From: Clostridiales bacterium
GTDB taxonomy: Bacteria; Bacillota; Clostridia; Oscillospirales; Acutalibacteraceae
Direction of reading: 5' to 3'
Length of the DNA: 18,930 bases
NCBI GenBank assembly: GCA_019417145.1
Contig: DXVY01000004.1
Span: 9,396 to 28,325 of the forward strand
Shown here: piece after piece, positions 1 to 6,389 of the stretch
Position numbering within the stretch: the stretch's first letter is position 1
Layout: the number at the start of each line of letters is the position of its first letter
Notes under the pieces: model-generated
Seen by the model: only the letters and a program-made list of their open reading frames with translations
Database searches by the model: none
Told to the model about the DNA's origin: nothing
Position numbers and translations under genes: made by a program

Positions 1-256
1 ATTTTGCGCCGGCCTCCACCGCCCGCTGGGCCTGCTCCACGGTGACCACCGTGCCGGCGCCCACCAGCGCCTGGGGCATGGCCCCCGCGACAGCCGCAAT
101 GGCCGCCTGGGCCTGATCGGTGCGAAAGGTGATCTCGGCGGTGGGAATCCCGCCGGCGGTCAGGGCCCGGAACAGGGGAAGGGCTGCGGCCGGATCGGAT
201 ATCTTCACAACAGGGATCAGACCAATCCGCCCCAGCGACTGCAATACAGCGTGCAT
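1..256 (-). CDS. eda: KDPG/KHG aldolase, N-terminal part (runs off the window start)
   Basis: This is the first 85 codons of a class I 2-keto-3-deoxy-6-phosphogluconate aldolase, which splits KDPG to pyruvate and glyceraldehyde 3-phosphate at the end of hexuronate and Entner-Doudoroff catabolism. Translating the minus strand from ATG at 256 gives MHAVLQSLGRIGLIPVVKI, then the family motifs AEITFR (conserved glutamate) and GAGTVVTVEQA, ending at EAGAK as the window stops. The Schiff-base lysine lies beyond the edge and cannot be checked. A strong AGGAGG site at 266-271 lies 9 nt before the ATG and fixes the start. The gene is divergent from uxaC, which fits a hexuronate regulon. The family call is firm; substrate range (KDPG versus 4-hydroxy-2-oxoglutarate) cannot be told from this part. 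Confidence 0.9.
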   Translation of the reverse strand, partial: MHAVLQSLGRIGLIPVVKISDPAAALPLFRALTAGGIPTAEITFRTDQAQAAIAAVAGAMPQALVGAGTVVTVEQAQRAVEAGAK

Positions 257-291
257 GGGATCAAACCTCCTCGTAATCTAAGCTTATTTTA

Positions 292-322
292 ATTATAAGC
301 CCTGTCCGGGGGAGCGGTCAAT
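292..322 (-). promoter_or_regulatory. Candidate sigma-A promoter of the KDPG aldolase gene
   Basis: On the minus strand a perfect -10 box TATAAT (292-297) is preceded by TTGACC (317-322), one mismatch from the -35 consensus. The 19-nt spacer is slightly long. It points toward the aldolase start at 256, leaving a short AT-rich 5' UTR with its AGGAGG site. Seen directly in sequence; activity is inferred. Confidence 0.6.
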
Positions 323-365
323 GCAAATCCGCTGCTAAATATTGAAAATAGCATGCTGTTTGATT

Positions 366-379
366 CTTTTCCGGAAAAG
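366..379. promoter_or_regulatory. 14-bp perfect palindrome in the divergent eda/uxaC spacer (possible operator)
   Basis: The sequence CTTTTCCGGAAAAG is a perfect inverted repeat midway between the divergent starts. A shorter palindrome AGCATGCT lies at 351-358, and CCTAT-GT-ATAGG lies at 412-423. Such symmetry suits a dimeric repressor (GntR- or LacI-type) sensing a hexuronate intermediate, but no regulator gene is in the window and I recognise no known consensus. Function is inferred from symmetry and position. Confidence 0.35.
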
Positions 380-399
380 CGCCTACAAGAATTTCCTTT

Positions 400-455
400 T
401 TGCAAGGTTTTCCTATGTATAGGCTATGGCGGACAGCGGCCAAAAGCGGTATACT
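400..455 (+). promoter_or_regulatory. Probable uxaC promoter region (elements weak)
   Basis: The plus strand upstream of uxaC holds a TATACT hexamer (450-455), one mismatch from a -10 box, about 35 nt before the chosen ATG. No good -35 lies 16-18 nt before it. A TTGCAA at 400-405 resembles a -35 but lacks a clear -10 at the right distance. A weak core promoter would fit activator- or repressor-controlled catabolism. Low confidence in the exact elements. Confidence 0.25.
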
Positions 456-488
456 ACAAAGCAGCAAGCAGGAAAGGACGGAAGGAAT

Positions 489-1904
489 ATGAAGCCTTTT
501 TTAGACGAGGATTTTTTGCTGGACACCGAAACGGCCCGGCTGCTCTATCACACCTATGCGGAGGGGCTGCCCATAATCGACTACCACTGCCACGTGAGCC
601 CCAAGGAAATTTGGGAGGACCGCCGGTTCGCCACCATAACCGACGCCTGGCTGGAAGGAGACCATTACAAGTGGCGCGCCATACGGTCCAACGGCGTGCC
701 GGAGGAGGCGGTGACCGGCGGCGCCGATCCCCGGACCCGGTTTGACGCCTTCGCGGCCCTGATGCCCAAGGCCGTGGGCAATCCCTTATACCATTGGACC
801 CACCTGGAACTCAAGCGGTATTTCGGCTTTGAGGGCTGCCTGTGGGAAAAGACGGCCGATCAGGTGTGGGAGCTGTGCAATAAAAAGCTGCGGGAACCGG
901 ACATGGGCGTCCGGGGCCTGATTCTGCGGTCGGGGGTGGAGGTGATCTGCACCACCGACGATCCGGCCGACAGCCTGGAATATCATGAAAAGCTGCGGGA
1001 AGATCAAAGCTTTCCCGTCAAGGTTCTGCCCGCCTGGCGGCCGGATAAGGCCATCCATCTGACGGCGGCCGACTTTCCCGAATACATCGCCCGACTGGGC
1101 CGGGCGGCGGGCATGGAGATTCGCACCCTTGCCGACCTGCGGGACGCCCTGTCGGCGCGGATGGACTTTTTCGCCCGAATGGGCTGCCTGGCGTCCGACC
1201 ACTCCCTAGGCTACGCCTTTTTCCGGCCGGCCGGGGAAAAAGAGGCGGACAGCATCTTCCAAAGGGCGCTGGCGGGCGACAGCCTGGCCCCGGAGGAGAT
1301 AGAACAATACCAGACGTCGCTGCTCTGCTTCCTGGGCCGGGAATACGGCCGGCGGGGCTGGGTGATGCAGCTGCATCTGGGGCCGGTGCGCAACGCCAAC
1401 ACCCGCATTTTTGAACGCCTGGGCCCGGACGCGGGCTGCGACTGTATGGGCCCGGCCCTGGACAGCCGGCCGCTGGCGGCCTTTCTGGACGAGCTGGACC
1501 GGGACGGGCTGCTGCCCAAAACCATTCTCTACTCCCTGCATCCCGGCGACAACGCCCTGCTGGGCAGCCTAATCGGCTGCTTTCAGAATTCCGACAGGGA
1601 GCATCCCGCCCCGCCGGGCAAGCTCCAGCAAGGGTCGGCCTGGTGGTTCAACGACACCCTGGATGGCATGCGTGAACAGCTTCGCACCCTGGCTTCCACA
1701 GGGCTTCTGGGAAATTTTGTGGGCATGCTCACCGACTCTCGTTCCTTCTTATCCTATACCCGGCATGAATATTTCCGCCGTATCCTCTGCGGCATGCTGG
1801 GAAGGTGGGCCGAGGACGGGCTTTGCCCCGCCGATCCCGAAATGCTGGGCAGGTTGGTGACCGATGTCTGCCATGACAACGCCGCCCGTTATTTTGGCTT
1901 TTAG
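489..1904 (+). CDS. uxaC: Glucuronate (uronate) isomerase
   Basis: This enzyme interconverts D-glucuronate and D-fructuronate (or D-galacturonate and D-tagaturonate), the first cytoplasmic step of hexuronate catabolism. The 471-residue product has the usual family length. Diagnostic stretches are D-Y-H-C-H at 31-35 (the His-x-His metal site), CTTDDP at 154-159, DHSLGYA at 237-243, a later MQLHLG...RNANTR block, and TDSRSFLSYTRHEYFRR near the C-terminus. The frame is open from 426, but ATG 489 is preferred because the uronate-isomerase sequence MKPFLDEDFLLD begins there and a GGAAGG site (480-485) precedes it. It is divergent from the KDPG aldolase gene, whose product acts at the end of the same pathway, and is followed by its own terminator. 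No key residue appears missing. Confidence 0.95.
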   Translation: MKPFLDEDFLLDTETARLLYHTYAEGLPIIDYHCHVSPKEIWEDRRFATITDAWLEGDHYKWRAIRSNGVPEEAVTGGADPRTRFDAFAALMPKAVGNPLYHWTHLELKRYFGFEGCLWEKTADQVWELCNKKLREPDMGVRGLILRSGVEVICTTDDPADSLEYHEKLREDQSFPVKVLPAWRPDKAIHLTAADFPEYIARLGRAAGMEIRTLADLRDALSARMDFFARMGCLASDHSLGYAFFRPAGEKEADSIFQRALAGDSLAPEEIEQYQTSLLCFLGREYGRRGWVMQLHLGPVRNANTRIFERLGPDAGCDCMGPALDSRPLAAFLDELDRDGLLPKTILYSLHPGDNALLGSLIGCFQNSDREHPAPPGKLQQGSAWWFNDTLDGMREQLRTLASTGLLGNFVGMLTDSRSFLSYTRHEYFRRILCGMLGRWAEDGLCPADPEMLGRLVTDVCHDNAARYFGF

Positions 1905-1980
1905 AATCAAATCTTCCGGCCGCAGGTGCGTAGGTTTTCGCGCGCACCGTCCTATGCCGTCCGGCGATCCATACGCACAA

Positions 1981-2027
1981 GGCCCCGGGCCGCGGCAGTT
2001 TGCCGCGGTCCAGGGCCCTCTTTTTTT
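1981..2027 (+). terminator. Strong intrinsic terminator of uxaC
   Basis: A GC-rich hairpin has arms GGCCCCGGGCCGCGGCA (1981-1997) and TGCCGCGGTCCAGGGCC (2001-2017), with one mismatch and a G-U pair, a 3-nt loop, and then a T7 run (2021-2027). It lies between the convergent uxaC and LCP genes. On the minus strand the same hairpin lacks a clear U-tract, so it may only partly stop the long operon. Confidence 0.9.
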
Positions 2028-2028
2028 C

Positions 2029-3369
2029 TCAACCCGTTATGTCCCGGAGCCGTTCCTTGGCCTGGGCCACCGACGCCTGATCCGGCAGGATGACGTACAG
2101 GCTGCGCCCGGGCATGGAATAGGTCACCCTTCTGGCGCCGGTCCCCTGGACGGTAAAAGTGGAGACGTCCCACTGCCGCCCATCGGTAAGCTGCGCCATG
2201 GCCAGGGACAAGATCTGGGACCGGGGCATGTTGGTCTCAAAGCTGCCCGCAATCCCCTCCATCACCGACTGGTAATTTTGTAGGATGGCGGGAGAGGTGC
2301 ACTTCTCCAAGACCGCCCGGATAACCTCCATCTGATGCTTGGCCCGCTGGTAGTCGCCGTTTTCAAAGCTGTACCGTTCCCGGGCAAAGGCCAGCGCCTC
2401 CTGTCCGTTTAGTTGGTTGTATCCCTTCTTATAATCCCTCACGTTTTCCACGGTAAACGCATAGTCGGAATAGACCTGGATGCCGCCCAATGCGTCTATG
2501 ATCTGAACGAATCCGCTGAAATTCAGCCGCAGATAGTAATCGATTTCCATATCATACAGCCGCCGGAGCGCATCCATGGATGCTCCCACGCCGTACAGCC
2601 CCGCGTGGGTCAGCTTGTCCTTACTCCCCCTCGCCGCCGCGAAATCCACGTAGTAGTCTCGAGGTGTGGATACCAGCTGGATCCTTCTGGCCTGGGTATC
2701 CACCGCCGCCAGAATATTCACATCGCTTCTGGAGCGGGCCGATATGCCGCCGAAGGTATCGATGCCGCTGATATAGACCACAAAGCGTTCCGAAAGCTTT
2801 TGGGGCGCGGCGGGGGCCGGTTGGTAGCCATCCTGCACGTATTCCTCTTCCGCACCCGTTTCCCCGCTTGTCCCGCCGCCGGACGTTTCGGCCTGGGCCG
2901 CTGGTTCCTCCTGCGCAAAGGCATAGGTGGTCAGCCTGCGCACGCCCTGGCGCATCCATTCATACCCCTCGGTTTCCGTCAGGCTAGCAAAAAGCGCCTC
3001 ATCCAGCGCCATAGCCGCGCATGTCTTCTCCCGCAATCCGTCGGCAAGGGCGAAAAGGTCCTGGAATTCCAGCCGCTCCGGCCGCCCTCCAAGCGTGTCC
3101 TCCAGCTGTGTAAACAGGGACGCAAGCGCCTCCTGCACCCGGCCGTCCCCGCTTACGCCGTAGGTATAGCCCGCCGTATCCTCGATGCTCCGGGCCGGGT
3201 CCTCCTCCAATACATAGACCGCGAGAAGGATCTGCGGCTCGTCCGCCGTGGTCACCTGTTTTAGGGTGCTGTGCATGATCGCCCCGTAATAGACCGCCGT
3301 CCCAAGCAGGCCGGCCAGCCCCACCGCCAGTATGCTCACCAGCATATGCACCATTCGTTTAGCCGTCAT
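2029..3369 (-). CDS. LytR-CpsA-Psr (LCP) family cell-wall glycopolymer ligase
   Basis: LCP enzymes move undecaprenyl-linked glycopolymers onto peptidoglycan outside the membrane. The 446-residue product has a short cytoplasmic tail, one membrane helix (about 7-30), a 160-residue extracellular region with a Gly/Ser/Glu-rich linker (about 155-190), then the LCP domain (about 195-355). The domain has GID (202-204), SRSDVN (213-218), PRD (236-238) and the late AFARERYS...GDYQRAKHQ block (327-346) holding the conserved Arg residues. ATG 3369 is chosen over an upstream in-frame ATG at 3420 because it has a GGGGGA site (3374-3379) and lies 13 nt after the stop of the preceding phosphatase gene. Being last in the polysaccharide operon suggests it attaches that operon's polymer. 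The insert between helix and LCP domain is longer than in minimal LCP proteins and I do not recognise it. Confidence 0.9.
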   Translation of the reverse strand: MTAKRMVHMLVSILAVGLAGLLGTAVYYGAIMHSTLKQVTTADEPQILLAVYVLEEDPARSIEDTAGYTYGVSGDGRVQEALASLFTQLEDTLGGRPERLEFQDLFALADGLREKTCAAMALDEALFASLTETEGYEWMRQGVRRLTTYAFAQEEPAAQAETSGGGTSGETGAEEEYVQDGYQPAPAAPQKLSERFVVYISGIDTFGGISARSRSDVNILAAVDTQARRIQLVSTPRDYYVDFAAARGSKDKLTHAGLYGVGASMDALRRLYDMEIDYYLRLNFSGFVQIIDALGGIQVYSDYAFTVENVRDYKKGYNQLNGQEALAFARERYSFENGDYQRAKHQMEVIRAVLEKCTSPAILQNYQSVMEGIAGSFETNMPRSQILSLAMAQLTDGRQWDVSTFTVQGTGARRVTYSMPGRSLYVILPDQASVAQAKERLRDITG

Positions 3370-3382
3370 AGCTTCCCCCGCT

Positions 3383-4039
3383 TCATTTCCGGTCGGCGCA
3401 GACAAACGCCGGGATCTCAAGGGGAGACCGGGCGGTGAAAACCGCCGTACCGGCGGCCGGAAGGCTGTCGTCCCGGTATCCGAACCCGTAGGTCACGGCC
3501 AGAAAATCCACCCCCGCCTCTTCGGCGCCCTTCGCATCAAACGCACTGTCTCCCACCAGGACGGCCTCTTCCCTACGGATCCCGGCAAAGGCCAAACAGC
3601 GGCGGACAAGGTCTGCCTTGGTCAGCCGATCGTCCGCGTCCATGCCGCAGACAATATGGAAATAGGGCAGAAGCGAGAGGGCCTCCAACATCTCCTTGGC
3701 AAAGCTTTCCCGCTTGAGGGTGGCCGCTCCCAAAAAGCAGCCCGCCCGCCGGAGGCGCGCCAGCACCTCTTCCATACCGTCGTAGGCCCTGACCTGGCGC
3801 CTGCCCTCCCTGGCATAGTAGTCCCGGTATATCTGGATGGCACGGGCCGCCTCATCCCGGCGCAGTCCGCACAGCCGCTCAAACACATAGGGCAGAGGCG
3901 CGCCGATCGCCTTTTCCACAAAGGGGCGGCCGCCGAAGGTAAGCCCCATCCGCTCCATGGTCCAGGCATAGGCATTGTAGATTCCCTCAAAGGAGTCCAC
4001 CAGCGTGCCGTCCATATCGAAAATAACGCATTTATACAT
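3383..4039 (-). CDS. HAD superfamily phosphatase (phosphoglycolate-phosphatase-like), probably in the ulosonate route
   Basis: This is a 218-residue HAD subfamily IA phosphohydrolase, predicted cytoplasmic. Motif I is DMDGT (8-12, Asp nucleophile and Asp general acid), followed by a helical cap, motif II Thr107, motif III Lys141 and motif IV GDSAFD (163-168). All catalytic positions are intact. The ATG overlaps the stop of the upstream aldolase gene by 8 nt and is preceded by a GGGGGA site (4045-4050), so the two are likely translationally coupled. Directly after an aldolase and a KdsB-like gene, its likely job is removing phosphate from a 2-keto-3-deoxy sugar acid phosphate, as KdsC does for Kdo 8-phosphate. 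KdsC is a cap-less HAD of another subfamily, so this would be an analogue rather than an orthologue. Substrate is inferred from context only. Confidence 0.85.
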   Translation of the reverse strand: MYKCVIFDMDGTLVDSFEGIYNAYAWTMERMGLTFGGRPFVEKAIGAPLPYVFERLCGLRRDEAARAIQIYRDYYAREGRRQVRAYDGMEEVLARLRRAGCFLGAATLKRESFAKEMLEALSLLPYFHIVCGMDADDRLTKADLVRRCLAFAGIRREEAVLVGDSAFDAKGAEEAGVDFLAVTYGFGYRDDSLPAAGTAVFTARSPLEIPAFVCADRK

Positions 4040-5639
4040 CCTCTTCCCCCTGTTCGTAGACCGAAGGGGTCAGGAAATGGATGCGTATGGAGCCGGAAAG
4101 GATTTGCAACTGTTCCCGGATCCGCCGCCGCTTTTCCTGGACCAGTTCCTCGTTGACCTCCAGCTGTAGCTCCCGGGCGTAGTAATTCTCGTTGTGCTTG
4201 TGGTGGAAGCCGTCAAATCCAGCCAGCGTCGCCTCCTTGACCCCGCACTGGGTCAGCAGCTTCAGGAGCATCAACCCCGCGTTGTCCGCCACCATCCGGT
4301 CGCTGTTGGTGTAGCGGTTGTAATCCACATACAGGCAGTCCCCGCCGTCCTCACAGGGGATGTTGGAGGTGAGGATGGTGGGGATGGTCTCCCCTTCCTC
4401 CTCTTCCCGCCGAATGCTGTCCACACGCTTATGGTTGCTGACAAAACAGGCATCCGGACGGAAGCTGCCGTCCACAAAATTCACCGTTATGACAAAGGGA
4501 TTCTCCTTTTTGATAAAGCCCTTGATGACGTCGTAGGCGGACACGATGCTCTTGCCCGGGGCCAGCAGCAGGACCTTTCTGCCGTCGATCATCCCCGTGA
4601 TCCTCTCCACCGCCCGGCTGTCGTCGATCTTATTGCTCTGGAATTCGGTATACAGCCGCTCGATCAGCTCCTGGTCGTACAGGACCCTGTACTGTTCCGG
4701 AATAGACTGGATGATCTTCTCGATATCCTTCATGGTCAGGGTCTGCTTGTTCAGCAGGAAGGCGGCGTAATTGGGGTGGCAGACATTGCTGGCCGCGATA
4801 TGGTAGGGCACCGTATAGCCCCATTCATGCTCCCTGCGGATGGCCGCAATATACTCGTCGTAAATATCCATCACAAGGGAAACGTCGTACCGGGAGGCGA
4901 TTTTTCGGTTGACGTACTGGGTGATCAGCTCGGTGGGCAGGTTGCCCGCGCCCCGGCCCATGCCGTAGACCGAGGAATCCAGGATCAGGGTGCGTTTGGT
5001 CTGGATCTTGCCCAGCACCTGGGCGTTGGAAAAGGCGAGCTGCAAGTTGTTGTGGCCGTGAAAGCCCAGCTTGATATCCGGCTTCATATTTTCGTCGATC
5101 AGGTAAAAACGGTGGGAGACCTCATTGCGGTACATGCTGCCCAGCGTGTCCACGATATAGAAGGCATAGGGTTCCAGGGCGTTCATCTTTTCCACCAGCC
5201 GCAGTAGCTCCAGGTCGCTGTAAAACACCGTGCCCACCGGCTGCATAAAAACCTTGTAGCCCTTATCCATGATGATGCGGGCCCAATCCACAGCCTGCCC
5301 GATCTCCTCCTTGTGAAAGGTCAGCCGGATGCCCCCGATGCTGCCGCCGTCATAGGGGGTCAGTTCAGAGGGGTGCAGCTCCTTTTCCCCGATGGCGATC
5401 ATGGCCACGAAGAGGGAGGTCCGTTCCCTTTTGGGCAGTACCTGACGGATCTGATCGATGCTTCCGAACAGGGAGGACTCCTCATCCCTTACCATCCGGG
5501 TCAGAAAGCCGCATTCAATAATGTCCAGCTTGGCCTGTTCCAGTTTATCCAAAATGGACATGATGGTCTTTTTGCCAAATTTCCAGTCGTTGATATAACC
5601 GCCGTCCCGCAGGGTACAGTCCAGTATTTCTGTGCTCAA
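4032..5639 (-). CDS. DRE-TIM (HMGL/HOA-type) aldolase fused to a C-terminal Rossmann-like GT42/DUF115-like domain
   Basis: The 535-residue product has two parts. Residues 1 to about 300 are a metal-dependent DRE-TIM barrel like 4-hydroxy-2-oxovalerate aldolase. DCTLRDGG (7-14) carries the metal Asp and catalytic Arg, HGHNN (194-198) is the His-x-His metal site, and GMGRGAGNLPTE (227-238) matches the late family loop. Residues from about 355 form a second domain with LLLAPGKS (357-364) and NAGLMLLK...LAGFDGF (453-478), a pattern I associate with DUF115/MptE-like proteins and GT42 sialyltransferases. The start is TTG at 5639, overlapping the TGA of the KdsB-like gene (TTGA), with GGGAGAG upstream. 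Family knowledge suggests aldol addition of pyruvate to an aldehyde. Next to a CMP-transferase and a phosphatase, the product is probably a 2-keto-3-deoxy sugar acid. The real substrate and the role of the second domain are unknown. Confidence 0.8.
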   Translation of the reverse strand: MSTEILDCTLRDGGYINDWKFGKKTIMSILDKLEQAKLDIIECGFLTRMVRDEESSLFGSIDQIRQVLPKRERTSLFVAMIAIGEKELHPSELTPYDGGSIGGIRLTFHKEEIGQAVDWARIIMDKGYKVFMQPVGTVFYSDLELLRLVEKMNALEPYAFYIVDTLGSMYRNEVSHRFYLIDENMKPDIKLGFHGHNNLQLAFSNAQVLGKIQTKRTLILDSSVYGMGRGAGNLPTELITQYVNRKIASRYDVSLVMDIYDEYIAAIRREHEWGYTVPYHIAASNVCHPNYAAFLLNKQTLTMKDIEKIIQSIPEQYRVLYDQELIERLYTEFQSNKIDDSRAVERITGMIDGRKVLLLAPGKSIVSAYDVIKGFIKKENPFVITVNFVDGSFRPDACFVSNHKRVDSIRREEEEGETIPTILTSNIPCEDGGDCLYVDYNRYTNSDRMVADNAGLMLLKLLTQCGVKEATLAGFDGFHHKHNENYYARELQLEVNEELVQEKRRRIREQLQILSGSIRIHFLTPSVYEQGEEDV

Positions 5640-6379
5640 AGCCGGATCTCTCCCTTCTCTATTTTTTCCTCCACGACCCGGCGCACATACGCCAGGTCCT
5701 TGGGCGTATCCACCGAAAGGGTGCGGGCCTCCACGGCGATCATTTGCAGCCGTTTGCCGTGCTCGATAAAACGCAGCTCATTGATATCCTCCACCTGCTC
5801 GGCGTATCCCTTGGGCGTGCGGGCAAAAAAGCGCAGGGCCTCCGGGGAATAGGCCAGCACCCCCAGGTGCTTGTAATAGGAAAAGGCAAGGCTGGCTTTG
5901 GGATGGGGAATGGGGCTGCGGGACATAAATAGGGCGCAGCCCTCCCAGTCGGCGACCACCTTGATGTTGGTCTCGTCCACCGCCTCCGCGGGGTCCGTGA
6001 TCTTGGTCATCAGGTTGGCGGCAAAAAAGCCCGCCGTACTCTCCGGGACGACCCGCTCCACCAGCGCCGGCTGGATAAGGGGCTCGTCCCCGTTGACGCA
6101 GACGTACACGTCGGCCGGCAGCTGCTGGGCCGCCTCATACAGCCTCTCGGTGCTGGTGGGATGATCCTTGCGGGTCATCAGACAGCGCAGGCCGTGTTCC
6201 CGGCAGACGTCCATGATCCGGTCGTCGTCTGTGGCCACCCAAACCTGATCGATGCCCCGGGCCCGGGATACCTGACGATAGACCCACCAGATCATAGGAC
6301 GGCCGCAGAGATCGGCCAGCGGCTTCCCCTGAAATCGGCTGGACCCATAGCGGGCCGGTATAATAGCGATGGTACGCAT
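5636..6379 (-). CDS. KdsB-like 3-deoxy-ulosonate cytidylyltransferase (CMP-Kdo synthetase family)
   Basis: This enzyme activates a 3-deoxy-ulosonic acid with CTP to give the CMP-sugar donor. At 247 residues it has the normal KdsB length. It shows the nucleotide-binding start IPARYGSSRFQGKPL (7-21), ATDDD (49-53), a TSTERL block (75-80, usually SGTERL), NGDEP (96-100) with metal Asp98, NIKVV (138-142), the KHLGVLAY block (170-177), and VDTPKDL (223-229) with the second metal Asp224. The start is set by AAGGAGG (6385-6391) 5 nt before ATG 6379. It ends in a TTGA overlap with the aldolase gene. KdsB is typical of Gram-negative lipopolysaccharide, and no kdsA or kdsD is visible here, so the substrate need not be Kdo. 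Kdn- or other nonulosonate-type acids remain possible. Confidence 0.88.
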   Translation of the reverse strand: MRTIAIIPARYGSSRFQGKPLADLCGRPMIWWVYRQVSRARGIDQVWVATDDDRIMDVCREHGLRCLMTRKDHPTSTERLYEAAQQLPADVYVCVNGDEPLIQPALVERVVPESTAGFFAANLMTKITDPAEAVDETNIKVVADWEGCALFMSRSPIPHPKASLAFSYYKHLGVLAYSPEALRFFARTPKGYAEQVEDINELRFIEHGKRLQMIAVEARTLSVDTPKDLAYVRRVVEEKIEKGEIRL

Positions 6380-6389
6380 AACTTCCTCC

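Noticed and set aside
426..488. Upstream start of uxaC at 426
   Set aside because: The extra 21 residues are polar and not part of the isomerase family; the ribosome site at 480-485 supports ATG 489.
1905..1980. Possible small gene or RNA between uxaC and the terminator
   Set aside because: No start with a ribosome site and no convincing structure apart from the terminator; it looks like an ordinary 3' end.
5636..6379. Calling the cytidylyltransferase gene kdsB outright with Kdo as product
   Set aside because: No kdsA, kdsC or kdsD orthologue is visible and the organism looks Gram-positive, so the substrate may be another ulosonic acid.
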